Of a stretch of DNA of 47,809 nucleotides, positions 17,378 through 24,954 are shown piece after piece. The stretch lies in NCBI RefSeq assembly GCF_000424545.1, contig NZ_KE384208.1, forward strand, positions 1 through 47,809. Direction: 5' to 3'. Under the pieces are notes generated by a model that worked only from the letters and a program-made list of their open reading frames with translations, had not been told where the DNA came from and did no database searches. The stretch's first letter is position 1. Each line of letters opens with the position of its first letter. The position numbers and the translations under genes are program-made. The stretch is from Butyrivibrio sp. NC3005. GTDB taxonomy: Bacteria > Bacillota > Clostridia > Lachnospirales > Lachnospiraceae.

Positions 17378-17584
17378 ATGGAAAATAAGGTTACAAAAGA
17401 AATGCTCATCGGTGAGCTTGTTTCAAAATATCCTGAAGCAGTAGATTTTCTTTATGATGTTGGAATGCATTGCATTGGATGCCCATCATCTCAGATGGAG
17501 TCTATCGCAGAGGCTGCAATGGTTCATGGCCTTGATGGAGATATGATTGTTGATGCACTTAATGAGAAACTTGCAGAGGCATAA
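17378..17584 (+). CDS. Hybrid-cluster-protein-associated redox disulfide protein (DUF1858)
   Basis: This 68-residue cytosolic protein belongs to the DUF1858 family, in which a subgroup is linked to hybrid cluster proteins. The fold core reads MLIGELVSKYPEAVDFLYDVGM followed by HCIGCPSSQMESI: the CxxC pair at 31-34 region could form a redox disulfide or hold a metal. Length is typical. A good ribosome site (GGAGG) precedes the ATG. It has its own class II Crp/Fnr-type promoter that shares an operator with hcp, so it likely helps Hcp in nitric oxide or hydroxylamine stress; its exact role is unknown. Confidence 0.85.
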   Translation: MENKVTKEMLIGELVSKYPEAVDFLYDVGMHCIGCPSSQMESIAEAAMVHGLDGDMIVDALNEKLAEA

Positions 17585-17629
17585 TTAAAAATTAAAAAGA
17601 GTTTTTAACGTGATTTGATTATAAAACTA

Positions 17630-17686
17630 AAAATAGATTCCGTATTTTTTATTCTTGGTAAAAAATTCGGAATCTATTTTTATTTG
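17630..17686 (+). terminator. Long hairpin terminator
   Basis: The arms AAAATAGATTCCG (17630-17642) and CGGAATCTATTTT (17668-17680) pair perfectly, and the inner ATTTTTTA/TAAAAAAT stretches pair as well, leaving a short loop. T-rich sequence follows. It lies between the DUF1858 gene and the unknown gene at 17707. Confidence 0.85.
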
Positions 17687-17706
17687 TAAAAAAATGGAGG
17701 TAAATA

Positions 17707-18303
17707 ATGAGTGCATTTTTGGGACCAATACACTTTTGGTTGTATAAAAAAATCCTTTTTCAGGAAAATCTGATTAAAAAACTTGTTGAAACAGCTAAGA
17801 ATAACGGCTGGGATGTTAACGGTGATATGTATATTCGTTATGTAAATGAAGATAGGCGAGCACTTGAAGAACTTATAGATCAGGATAATATTCATGGATG
17901 GCTTCAAAATAGAATAAACGATGCAGAAGAAAGATACGCTTTTTTACTTGCTGAAATTTTAAGAGCAGATGAAACAAGGCTTTCATTATTGAAAGAGACT
18001 GCTTTTGAATTTGGAAAAGAACATAAGGCAGGTAAAGTGGATGCGACAGCTGCATATCAGGTTTTCGATGATCTTTTATTAAATGGAATGCCTTGTGACA
18101 GAGTAAATGTTGTTACTTCTCAGACTGCATATAGTTTAGAATGGGAGCAAACTCAAAATATTCATAAATTGTATTTGGATGAAGCTTGTCTTGACGAAAA
18201 AATATATGAAGACCTTAGACTTTCTATTATGAACGGAGTATTAATAGATAATGATTTGGAAGTTGTTAAGAAGAGAGAAGGGATATTTGAGATAAGAAAG
18301 TAA
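17707..18303 (+). CDS. Conserved protein of unknown function next to the hcp cluster
   Basis: No function is recognised. The 198-residue product begins MSAFLGPIHFWLYKKI, then is largely helical and acidic with the segment RINDAEERYAFLLAEILRADETRLSLLKE (about 77-105) and two late cysteines (GMPCDRVN, DEACLDE). No signal peptide or transmembrane helix is evident. GGAGG lies just before the ATG. It sits between the DUF1858 gene and the convergent Crp/Fnr regulator, which suggests, without proof, a role in the same redox or nitrosative-stress response. A terminator precedes it, so it depends on read-through or an unseen promoter. Confidence 0.75.
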   Translation: MSAFLGPIHFWLYKKILFQENLIKKLVETAKNNGWDVNGDMYIRYVNEDRRALEELIDQDNIHGWLQNRINDAEERYAFLLAEILRADETRLSLLKETAFEFGKEHKAGKVDATAAYQVFDDLLLNGMPCDRVNVVTSQTAYSLEWEQTQNIHKLYLDEACLDEKIYEDLRLSIMNGVLIDNDLEVVKKREGIFEIRK

Positions 18304-18370
18304 GCAGATAAAAGTTAAATAACTAAACGTAACAGATGTTATAATAATATAAACCACTAAACATACATAA

Positions 18371-18438
18371 AAAGGAATGGAACAACAATTGAGGCAAGAG
18401 GTAACTCCTTGACTGTTGTTCCATTCCTTTATTTTTTT
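18371..18438. terminator. Bidirectional terminator between convergent genes
   Basis: A perfect 17-bp stem (18371-18387 with 18414-18430) encloses a 26-base loop that itself can form a small hairpin. T-rich tracts flank it in both directions. The stop codon of the minus-strand regulator lies at the stem's edge, so one structure serves both genes. Confidence 0.92.
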
Positions 18439-19106
18439 ATAGTAAAGGTATTTTTATCAAAATCAATAATACCTTCCTGCTGCATTTTAGAAAGTTCTCT
18501 GGTCATAGCGCTTCTGTTAACTCCAAGATATTCTGCCATTTGACTTCTATTAGTAGGAACTGTAATATACCTGCTTCGCTGATTTTGAGCTATTAGAGAA
18601 AGGTAAGCAAGAATTTTTTCTCTTATCGTTGGCTTAGAACAAATTTCAATTTTATTAATTAGACTAACACTTTTTTGGCCTAGAAGATTAAACATGTTCT
18701 GGGTAAGTCTTGCGTGGAAAGAACAGTTCTTCGGACAGACATGGATAATGTTGGAAGCAGGTAAAAATAAAACTTCGACTTTTGTTGATGCAATGAAAGT
18801 GACAGCTGAATTAGAGGATTTTTGTACAGCGAAGTTTTCTCCAAAAAGCTCTCCTTTATTCATATAGGTCAAAAGGGTTTGTTTGCCCCAAATATCTTCT
18901 TTTATCATGTTAACAATTCCAGATAGTACTATGCCTATATACTGAACCTTTTCCTGCTCTAAGATTATTATTTCGCCCTTTGAAAAAGAATGATTATATC
19001 CCTTCATGCAATATAATAACTGATTCAGTTCTTCTTCTTTTATACCGTCAAAAAGAGGTATTTGCTCATAAGGAATTAAATTTGCACAAATATCAGTCTT
19101 TTTCAT
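18429..19106 (-). CDS. Crp/Fnr-family regulator, HcpR-like
   Basis: This 225-residue predicted DNA-binding activator has a cyclic-nucleotide-type beta-barrel sensor (about 18-125; FSKGEIIILEQEKVQYIGIVLSG), a dimer helix (about 130-155) and a C-terminal winged helix (about 160-225) with recognition segment RSQMAEYLGVNRSAMTREL. Cysteines at C8, in CPKNC within the sensor and in EICSK could bind a cofactor, but the four-Cys N-terminal pattern of Fnr is absent. AGGAG precedes the start. It diverges from hcp and a shared palindrome lies between. By family and context it probably senses NO or redox state, as HcpR proteins do; the ligand is inference. Confidence 0.82.
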   Translation of the reverse strand: MKKTDICANLIPYEQIPLFDGIKEEELNQLLYCMKGYNHSFSKGEIIILEQEKVQYIGIVLSGIVNMIKEDIWGKQTLLTYMNKGELFGENFAVQKSSNSAVTFIASTKVEVLFLPASNIIHVCPKNCSFHARLTQNMFNLLGQKSVSLINKIEICSKPTIREKILAYLSLIAQNQRSRYITVPTNRSQMAEYLGVNRSAMTRELSKMQQEGIIDFDKNTFTIKK

Positions 19107-19129
19107 CAGCGTACTCCTATAAAATAATG

Positions 19130-19141
19130 TTTACTAGTAAA
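19130..19141. promoter_or_regulatory. Perfect palindrome in the regulator-hcp intergenic region
   Basis: TTTACTAGTAAA, 12 bp and fully symmetrical, lies 24 bases upstream of the regulator's start codon, within its likely leader or promoter. Its arms differ from the TGTTGC operator, so it may be a different or weaker site, for example for autoregulation. Confidence 0.35.
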
Positions 19142-19156
19142 CAATAACATGGCAGT

Positions 19157-19198
19157 GTTGCAAATGCAACATTAAAAATGCTTCTTTTGGATATACTA
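19157..19198 (+). promoter_or_regulatory. Crp/Fnr-type operator and class II promoter of hcp
   Basis: TGTTGCAAATGCAACA (19157-19172) is a 7+2+7 palindrome. A -10 box TATACT follows at 19193-19198, 28.5 bases from the operator centre, again the class II position near -41. The site also lies about 58 bases upstream of the divergent regulator's start codon, so autoregulation is possible. Confidence 0.72.
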
Positions 19199-19309
19199 AT
19201 CTTATGATTTGGAATTTGTAAATGACAAAGTCATAGACGATTACATTAATCAGTAGATGAAATAATAATGTTTGATGTAAAACTAAATTGTTGTAAATGG
19301 AGGTTATTT

Positions 19310-20953
19310 ATGGACTGCAAGATGTTTTGTTATCAATGTCAGGAAACAGCAAAAGGAACAGGATGCACTGTGGCAGGTGTGTGCGGAAAGAAAGCAGAAG
19401 TTGCAAAAATGCAGGATCTTCTTATTTATGTTACTAAAGGACTTAGTGTTGTTACAACAAAGTTAAGAGAAGACGGTGTTGAGATTTCTAGAGAGGTTAA
19501 CCATCTTATAAGCGTAAATCTTTTTTCTACAATAACAAATGCAAACTTTGATTTTGAAGATCTCGAAGCAAAAGTCGAAGAAACCCTTAATGCTAAGGAA
19601 CAGCTTTTGAAAAAAATTGAAAATAAAGATACACTTCCAGATTGTGCATTATGGAATGGAAGAAAAGATCAGTACCTCACCAAGGCAGCACTTGTAGGTG
19701 TTCTTTCAACAAAAGATGAGGATATAAGATCACTTAGAGAACTGATTACATATGGGCTTAAAGGACTTGCTGCATATAGCAAACATGCTAATGCTTTATT
19801 AAAAGATGATGAAGATGTTGATGCTTTTTTGCAAAGGACACTTTCACTTACTACAAATGATTCTTTGACTGTAGATGATTACATTGCGCTTAGCCTTGAA
19901 ACAGGAAAGTACGGGGTTAAGGGAATGGAACTTCTTGATAAAGCTAATACTACGGCTTATGGCAATCCAGAAATAACAACAGTTGATATAGGTGTTCGCA
20001 ATAATCCAGGTATCCTTATCTCAGGACATGACCTTAAGGATTTAGAAATGCTGCTTGAACAGACAAAGGGAAGCGGCGTAGATGTGTATACTCATTCTGA
20101 AATGCTTCCTGCTCATTACTATCCTTTCTTTAAAAAGTATGATAATTTTGCAGGAAATTATGGTAACGCATGGTGGAAGCAAAAAGAGGAATTCGAAAGT
20201 TTTAATGGTCCGATTTTGATGACAACAAACTGCATTGTACCTCCATCAGAAAGTTATAAAGACAGACTTTTTACAACCGGTGCAGCAGGTTATCCAGGTT
20301 GCAGACACATTGATGGACAATATGGTGAAACAAAAGATTTTTCTTCAATTATAGAAATGGCAAAGAAATGCCTTCCTCCTACTGAAATTGAAAAAGGAAG
20401 TATCGTGGGTGGATTTGCTCATGAACAAGTGTTTGCTCTATCGGATAAAATAGTAGAAGCTGTAAAGAGTGGAAAGATAAAGAAGTTCGTAGTAATGGCT
20501 GGGTGCGATGGAAGACAAAAGTCTCGTGATTATTACACAGAATTTGCCAGAAAAATTCCGAAAGACACGGTTATACTTACTGCCGGATGTGCAAAATATA
20601 AGTATAATAAGCTGGGCCTTGGAGATATTGATGGAATACCAAGAGTGCTGGATGCGGGACAGTGCAACGATTCATACTCACTTGCACTAATTGCATTAAA
20701 GCTAAAAGAAGTGTTTGGACTTATGGATGTAAATGAACTTCCAATTGTATATAATATTGCATGGTATGAACAAAAAGCTGTAATTGTACTTCTTGCACTT
20801 CTATATCTTGGAGTTAAGAATATACATCTTGGACCTACACTTCCGGCTTTCCTTTCGGAAAATGTTGCAAAAGTACTTGTTGAGAATTTTGGAATTGCTA
20901 CAATAAGCGATGTTGAAAGTGATCTTGATTTGTTCTTTGGAAAAGACAGATAA
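19310..20953 (+). CDS. hcp: Hybrid cluster protein (Hcp), class I type
   Basis: Hcp reduces nitric oxide, or hydroxylamine in vitro, and protects anaerobes from nitrosative stress. The 547-residue product has the N-terminal cluster motif C7-x2-C10-x8-C19-x5-C25, the spacing of the [4Fe-4S] class found in strict anaerobes. All hybrid-cluster ligands can be placed: H240, E264, C308, C399 (persulfide position), C427, C452, E487 and K489 in WYEQKA. An extra Cys3 precedes the motif. The start at 19310 ([12 protein letters not shown]) has TGGAGGT upstream; an in-frame ATG at 19268 lacks one. It is controlled by a class II site probably bound by the divergent HcpR-like regulator. Confidence 0.96.
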   Translation: MDCKMFCYQCQETAKGTGCTVAGVCGKKAEVAKMQDLLIYVTKGLSVVTTKLREDGVEISREVNHLISVNLFSTITNANFDFEDLEAKVEETLNAKEQLLKKIENKDTLPDCALWNGRKDQYLTKAALVGVLSTKDEDIRSLRELITYGLKGLAAYSKHANALLKDDEDVDAFLQRTLSLTTNDSLTVDDYIALSLETGKYGVKGMELLDKANTTAYGNPEITTVDIGVRNNPGILISGHDLKDLEMLLEQTKGSGVDVYTHSEMLPAHYYPFFKKYDNFAGNYGNAWWKQKEEFESFNGPILMTTNCIVPPSESYKDRLFTTGAAGYPGCRHIDGQYGETKDFSSIIEMAKKCLPPTEIEKGSIVGGFAHEQVFALSDKIVEAVKSGKIKKFVVMAGCDGRQKSRDYYTEFARKIPKDTVILTAGCAKYKYNKLGLGDIDGIPRVLDAGQCNDSYSLALIALKLKEVFGLMDVNELPIVYNIAWYEQKAVIVLLALLYLGVKNIHLGPTLPAFLSENVAKVLVENFGIATISDVESDLDLFFGKDR

Positions 20954-21035
20954 AGTTCTATTATTATAATAATTTATTGGCAAGATGAGGATAGAAGTCT
21001 TCACATTTATAAGATAACAAGATAATAAATGGGAC

Positions 21036-21083
21036 AAAAAACCAGATTGTTTGAAAATATGATAGAGCAATCTGGTTTTTTGT
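21036..21083 (+). terminator. Rho-independent terminator after hcp
   Basis: AAAAAACCAGATTG (21036-21049) pairs with CAATCTGGTTTTTT (21068-21081); outer AATAAAT/ATTTATT sequences can extend the stem. The T-tract is part of the right arm. The rest of the 20954-21308 gap holds the promoter and mobile-element end described separately. Confidence 0.88.
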
Positions 21084-21154
21084 TATTTATTGTGCAAGGA
21101 AACGTATGTTTTTGTTCTTGTAAGAAAGCAACAATGTGTAAACGAATTTTTGTG

Positions 21155-21182
21155 TTCACTGACCAGAAAAACATGTTATAAA
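21155..21182 (+). promoter_or_regulatory. Candidate promoter just left of the IS element
   Basis: TTCACT (21155-21160) and TATAAA (21177-21182) are 16 bases apart, with TG one base before the -10 (extended -10). Transcription would start near 21189, at the probable left boundary of the IS. It may be the original promoter of the fchA-lar operon, now separated from it by the insertion. Confidence 0.4.
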
Positions 21183-21210
21183 GTAAACTTTGGCGCAACG
21201 TAGGCGAAAA

Positions 21211-21230
21211 CCCACAGGCTTGCCTGTGGG
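21211..21230 (+). repeat. IS left-end hairpin
   Basis: CCCACAGGC-TT-GCCTGTGGG is a perfect 9-bp stem with a TT loop. It matches the right-end hairpin except for one base pair that is A-T here and G-C there, a compensated change that argues for selection on the folded strand, which TnpA recognises. Confidence 0.85.
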
Positions 21231-21249
21231 ATGAAGCCTTTTTCTATTT

Positions 21250-21278
21250 TTGACAAACACATAGAATAAATATATAAT
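21250..21278 (+). promoter_or_regulatory. Perfect consensus promoter inside the IS
   Basis: TTGACA (21250-21255) and TATAAT (21273-21278) with a 17-base spacer match the sigma-A consensus completely. Transcription from about 21285 would cover both passenger genes, tnpA and tnpB, and could read on into fchA. Confidence 0.9.
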
Positions 21279-21308
21279 ATATGTATTAAACATAAAGGAA
21301 AAATACAA

Positions 21309-21896
21309 ATGGATAATTCGAAATGCGTAGAGTATGTGAATTCTCATGTAGACGAAATTGCTGGATATGTAAATGAGTGCTTTGATCAATCAAAAGAATT
21401 CATAAAAGCAAGGCTGATTCGTCGGATAAGAGATGAATTGTCACCCACTCCAGTTCACTATGAGATAAAATATGTCTACGATCCTTATGATCATTCTGGA
21501 ATACTTGTAGAAGACGGATATATTTCGCTCGAACAGACTGTAGGAGAATTTCTTGAAAACGAATATAGCGGAAACAAGAAAGCTACTTATGAAAGCGGTC
21601 GTGGTTGGAATTATCTTACATACGGCGATGAAATAAGTTACGATACATTAGATATGGCATCAGATATAATGTTTTCTGCAATACGCAGACATATTGAAAA
21701 TCATTTTGGTGAAAATCTTTCTGATGATGAACTTGAAGATATTCGAGAATCCTGCAGTGATTTCGATGATATATATGTGGATTGCAAAGCCTATGATTTT
21801 TTTTGTAGTATGGGTGCTGCTGAATTTGTTGGTATTGAGGATATGCAACTTAAAGACATTGTTAAGAAAGGGAGAAATTCTAATGGCACGACCTAA
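21309..21896 (+). CDS. IS passenger protein of unknown function
   Basis: The function is not recognised. The 195-residue acidic product opens with a helical segment (MDNSKCVEYVNSHVDEI), has a basic patch KARLIRRIRDEL (about 33-44), tyrosine- and glycine-rich strands in the middle (VYDPYDHSG, GRGWNYLTYGDE), and a C-terminal helical region rich in Asp/Glu with three cysteines. No signal peptide or membrane helix. AAAGGA lies nine bases before the ATG, and a consensus promoter lies upstream. Its stop overlaps the next gene by 14 bases. Its position between the left-end hairpin and tnpA makes it cargo or an accessory factor of the IS; an anti-defence or regulatory role is only a guess. Confidence 0.72.
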   Translation: MDNSKCVEYVNSHVDEIAGYVNECFDQSKEFIKARLIRRIRDELSPTPVHYEIKYVYDPYDHSGILVEDGYISLEQTVGEFLENEYSGNKKATYESGRGWNYLTYGDEISYDTLDMASDIMFSAIRRHIENHFGENLSDDELEDIRESCSDFDDIYVDCKAYDFFCSMGAAEFVGIEDMQLKDIVKKGRNSNGTT

Positions 21897-22065
21897 AAGC
21901 GAAAATGTACAAATCAATATCTCTATCCCAGCTGAATGGAAGAAGGAACTTGAAAACCTTGCACGGATCTATTCAGTTGAGGAAGGTGAAACCGTTACTT
22001 TCCTTGATCTTATGCGCAGGGGCATTCAGGAAAAATATCAGTTAGGAGTAAAAGACAATGAGTGA
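21883..22065 (+). CDS. Ribbon-helix-helix-like small protein of the IS
   Basis: This 60-residue product has the pattern of a CopG/Arc-type DNA-binding dimer: a polar N-terminal strand NVQINISIP, a first helix AEWKKELENLARIYS, and a second helix TFLDLMRRGIQEKY. The start at 21883 follows GGGAG at a good distance; an upstream start at 21694 would lie deep inside the previous gene. It overlaps the previous gene by 14 bases and tnpA by 8 (ATGAGTGA), so all are translationally coupled. A role as repressor of the element's promoter or as an accessory DNA-binding factor for transposition is inference. Confidence 0.7.
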   Translation: MARPKSENVQINISIPAEWKKELENLARIYSVEEGETVTFLDLMRRGIQEKYQLGVKDNE

Positions 22066-22471
22066 GGGGCAATATCATAGTGCTTCACATTGTAAATATC
22101 TGATACAGTATCATATCATCTGGTGTCCTAAATTTAGATCCTCAGTATTAAAGGGCAATGTAGAAGATACGCTCAAACTGATACTTCAAAAAATCTGCGA
22201 TGATTATAACTATAGTATCAAGGCCCTTGAAGTAATGCCTGACCATATACATATATTTGTAGATGTCCCACAGACTGTTGCACCGTGCGATGTTGTCAGG
22301 ACTCTCAAGAGTATCAGTGCAATAGAACTGTTTAAGGCATTTCCACAACTCAAACGATTCTATGCAAGATGCGGTGTTTTATGGTCAAAGGGATATTTTG
22401 TGTCAACGGTGGGGCATATAAGCGAAGCTACAGTAATTAAGTACATTGAGGAGCAAAAAAGGCATGACTGA
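22058..22471 (+). CDS. tnpA: IS200/IS605 Y1 transposase TnpA
   Basis: This is a single-strand HUH transposase that cuts and rejoins the top strand at hairpin ends. The 137 residues are the standard length. The HUH metal pair is H63-I64-H65 in MPDHIHIFVDV, and the nucleophile is Y129 in VIKYIEEQ. The N-terminal KYLIQYHIIWCPKFR strand is characteristic. Translation is coupled to the upstream ribbon-helix-helix gene and to tnpB, whose start lies inside the end of tnpA. Confidence 0.95.
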   Translation: MSEGQYHSASHCKYLIQYHIIWCPKFRSSVLKGNVEDTLKLILQKICDDYNYSIKALEVMPDHIHIFVDVPQTVAPCDVVRTLKSISAIELFKAFPQLKRFYARCGVLWSKGYFVSTVGHISEATVIKYIEEQKRHD

Positions 22472-24074
22472 TTATGAATACGGGAGGATATTAAATAAAT
22501 TCCATAAGCTTTCTGACAGGCATATTATAGTCGCCGAAACTGATATGCCTTATTCCGATGTGCTTAAAGTCGTGGCTCTTTCTGATAAGATACGCAAAGC
22601 GGGCAATGAACTTGTTGGTCTTATGAGAAGGAACCATGACCAGCTCATGCGTACAAAAAGATACCGCAAACTGCTTTCTTTGTATGGTAGTACGGAAAAC
22701 ATTGCTAAACGTAAGATACTTGCCGATCAGCTTAATGAAATGCAGAAATCCTATAATGTCACATGGGATTGTTGTAGAAAATCAATGATTCCAATAGGCA
22801 AAAAGTATGGGATAGATGCTATATTTGCCTTAACCAAAGCTGAAGATGTATGGCGCGGTATGGAGAAATGTCTCTATGGTAGTGGTAAGACCATACATTT
22901 CTCAAAATTTGGGGAGCTACCATGTATCAGAGCAAAGCAGATAAGCCGTGGTATACCCATTTCTGTAAAAGATAACAGATTACAATTCAAACTTGGAAAG
23001 AAAGCTTTCGGGATACAGATAGCCGATAGATTCCAAATGGATGAAGTAAATGCCGTTCTGTCGTATCTTAACGAGCCAGAAATAATGGATAAAAAGGCTG
23101 TAGATACTTTACTTGAGGATGCTTATTGTATAGATACATACAGACCATGCTATGCAACTCTCGTCCCCCAAATGATAAGAGGCAAATACAGGGTATACCT
23201 GCATCTGACTATTGAAGGCAAAGCAAAACCTAAGTATGATAAGTACGGCAATCCACGCCATAAGTATGGCAAAGGTATGATAGGTGCTGATATTGGCACA
23301 CAGACAGTTGCCTATACATCTGATACTGAGGTTGGTCTAAAGAACCTTTCTGAACGTGGTGACAGCATACAGACATCCGAAAGAAAAGAGCGTCTGATCT
23401 ATCGTGCCATGGACAGGTCAAGAAGGGCAACCAACCCGCAAAATTATAATGAGGATGGTACTGTTAAGAAAGGTCGTAAAATCTGGAAATACTCAAATCA
23501 TTATAAGAAGATGAAAGTCAGACATTCTGAGCTGTGCCGTATCAATGCAGTTAACAGGCAACTTGCAATAAATGAGGACGCTAACCACCTACGAAGTCTT
23601 GGAGAAATAATTGTAACTGAGCCTAAGAATGCAGGCAAGCTTATGAAACGATCAAAAGAGACTACCAAAAACGATAAAGGTAAGTTCAATAAGAAAAAAC
23701 GTTTCGGTAAGTCTGTAAAGAACAGATGCCCCGGTGGTTTCCAGACCACATTGGAAAGAAAATTCAAAGCCACAGGTGGAACTTATATTGAAGTCCCAAA
23801 CAATTACAGAGCATCACAGTATGACCATACGGCTGATGACTATATAAAAAAGAAGCTCTCCGATAGATTGTATAAACTTCATGATGGCACTGAAGTACAA
23901 AGAGACTGGTATTCATCATTCCTGCTCTATTGCTATGAACCTAAAACGCAAAATATAGATAAAGACAAATGTGCTAAGACTTTTGAGGCACAATACAATA
24001 AAGAAAAAACCTTAATCACCTGGATCAAGGCATATAAAATCAAGATATTAAATAGTGGAATTAACGTAGCTTAA
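22464..24074 (+). CDS. tnpB: TnpB-family RNA-guided nuclease lacking a zinc ribbon
   Basis: TnpB is a guide-RNA nuclease that favours retention of IS605 elements. The 536-residue product has the three RuvC acidic residues: D276 in GADIGTQT, E386 in IIVTEPKN and D481 in VQRDWYSSFLL. The usual CxxC...CxxC zinc ribbon between motifs II and III is absent; instead there is the stretch SQYDHTADDYIKKKLSDR and LHDGTEVQRD. It is longer than the typical 370-400 residues, mainly in the N-terminal half. GAGGAG lies ten bases before the ATG, and it overlaps tnpA by eight bases. It appears intact. Activity of this ribbon-less clade cannot be judged from sequence. Confidence 0.88.
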   Translation: MTDYEYGRILNKFHKLSDRHIIVAETDMPYSDVLKVVALSDKIRKAGNELVGLMRRNHDQLMRTKRYRKLLSLYGSTENIAKRKILADQLNEMQKSYNVTWDCCRKSMIPIGKKYGIDAIFALTKAEDVWRGMEKCLYGSGKTIHFSKFGELPCIRAKQISRGIPISVKDNRLQFKLGKKAFGIQIADRFQMDEVNAVLSYLNEPEIMDKKAVDTLLEDAYCIDTYRPCYATLVPQMIRGKYRVYLHLTIEGKAKPKYDKYGNPRHKYGKGMIGADIGTQTVAYTSDTEVGLKNLSERGDSIQTSERKERLIYRAMDRSRRATNPQNYNEDGTVKKGRKIWKYSNHYKKMKVRHSELCRINAVNRQLAINEDANHLRSLGEIIVTEPKNAGKLMKRSKETTKNDKGKFNKKKRFGKSVKNRCPGGFQTTLERKFKATGGTYIEVPNNYRASQYDHTADDYIKKKLSDRLYKLHDGTEVQRDWYSSFLLYCYEPKTQNIDKDKCAKTFEAQYNKEKTLITWIKAYKIKILNSGINVA

Positions 24075-24268
24075 CAACTTAATAATCAGGGAGATTGACT
24101 ATACTTCCTTGCTGAAAAGCAGAAATTTACCGCTAATGTGGTCGTTGGACTGCTTGGTAATGAAAGTCCTGATTCAAACAGATTTACACTTGTAACTCCA
24201 AAGTCTGAAAATGATGTACGATTACAAGCTACGCTTGCCAATCAGAACCCCACGGGCTTGCCCGTGGG
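24075..24268 (+). ncRNA. Candidate omega-RNA (TnpB guide scaffold)
   Basis: The 3' region between the tnpB stop and the right-end hairpin is where the guide scaffold of TnpB is encoded in characterised IS605 elements. It has no convincing gene and ends in the right-end hairpin. The guide would then be the host sequence just to the right, around 24279-24300, directly upstream of fchA. This is inference from the family; no RNA model was applied. Confidence 0.4.
24249..24268 (+). repeat. IS right-end hairpin
   Basis: CCCACGGGC-TT-GCCCGTGGG, a perfect 9-bp stem with the same TT loop as the left end and one compensated base pair. It lies 47 bases before the proposed start of fchA. Confidence 0.85.
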
Positions 24269-24315
24269 TATAGTCAGACTGAAAACTAAAAATAAAAGAG
24301 GTGGGGGCTTGTATA

Positions 24316-24954
24316 GTGAATTCAAAAGATAATGAAATAAAAATTATGGATCAAAGCTGTCGTGAGTTTTCTAAGAATCTTGCGGATAAAGTGCCTGTTC
24401 CGGGTGGGGGAGGAGCCTGTGCTTTGGTTGGTGCACTAGCTTCATCCTTATGCTCAATGTCTGCTAATTTTACAACAGGAAAGAAAAAATATGCTGAGTA
24501 TGAAGAGGATATAAAAAATATAATAAAGGAAAATGACAGGTTAAGAGTAAGACTTTTGGAACTTGTGGAAGAGGATGCTAAGGCATTTGAACCGCTATCG
24601 AAAGTCTATTCGCTGCCAAAAGATTATCCAAATAGACAGGAAAAACTTGATAAGGCAACAATTGATGCGGCTATGCCACCACTTAATATGGTGAAAGAGA
24701 TAGCGAAAGTTATTGATTTGTTGGAACTAGAGCTGAAAATCGGAAGTAAACTTATGGTTTCAGATGTTGGTTGCGGAGCTTATCTTGCAAAAGCTGCACT
24801 TGAGGGAGCTGCTTTGAATGTATTTGTAAATACGAGATTTTTATCTGATAAAGAGAAGGCTTTGCAACTTAATAAAAAAGTACTGGATATTCTTGATGAA
24901 TTTTCAGATAAAGCTGAAAAGATAGGTGATACAGTTAGAAAGGAACTTATATAA
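24316..24954 (+). CDS. fchA: Methenyltetrahydrofolate cyclohydrolase (FchA family)
   Basis: The enzyme hydrolyses 5,10-methenyl-THF to 10-formyl-THF. The 212-residue product fits the cyclodeaminase/cyclohydrolase family: KVPVPGGGGACALVGALASSLCSM (about 25-48, split here as VPVPGGGGACAL and GALASSLCSM), a central VEEDAKAFEPLSKVYSLP, and the late SDVGCGAYLAKAALEGAALNVFVN segment. The start is uncertain: GTG 24316 has a G-rich site upstream; ATG 24346 begins just before the conserved core but has a weak site. It opens an operon with folD (TAATG overlap), a GGDEF gene and larBCE. An IS605 element lies directly upstream. The adjacent FolD appears to lack cyclohydrolase residues, giving FchA a clear job. 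Confidence 0.87.
   Translation: MNSKDNEIKIMDQSCREFSKNLADKVPVPGGGGACALVGALASSLCSMSANFTTGKKKYAEYEEDIKNIIKENDRLRVRLLELVEEDAKAFEPLSKVYSLPKDYPNRQEKLDKATIDAAMPPLNMVKEIAKVIDLLELELKIGSKLMVSDVGCGAYLAKAALEGAALNVFVNTRFLSDKEKALQLNKKVLDILDEFSDKAEKIGDTVRKELI

Larger units (their letters stand above)
21190..24280 (+). mobile_element. IS200/IS605-family element with two passenger genes
   Basis: The element is bounded by matching subterminal hairpins at 21211-21230 and 24249-24268 and encodes, left to right, an unknown 195-residue protein, a ribbon-helix-helix-like protein, a Y1 transposase (TnpA) and a TnpB nuclease, all in overlapping frames. There are no terminal inverted repeats or target duplications, as expected for single-strand peel-and-paste transposition. 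Exact ends are estimates from the usual distance between hairpin foot and cleavage site. It is inserted between the hcp terminator and fchA. Confidence 0.85.

Noticed and set aside
19268..19309. Upstream ATG for hcp at 19268
   Set aside because: It has no ribosome site and would add residues before the conserved cluster motif; 19310 has TGGAGGT.
21156..21389. 77-codon minus-strand frame over the IS left end
   Set aside because: It crosses the hairpin and the consensus promoter and overlaps the real passenger gene; no ribosome site.
24138..24332. 64-codon plus-strand frame at the right end of the IS
   Set aside because: It runs through the right-end hairpin and the proposed omega-RNA, and into fchA in another frame. 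It is better explained as non-coding.
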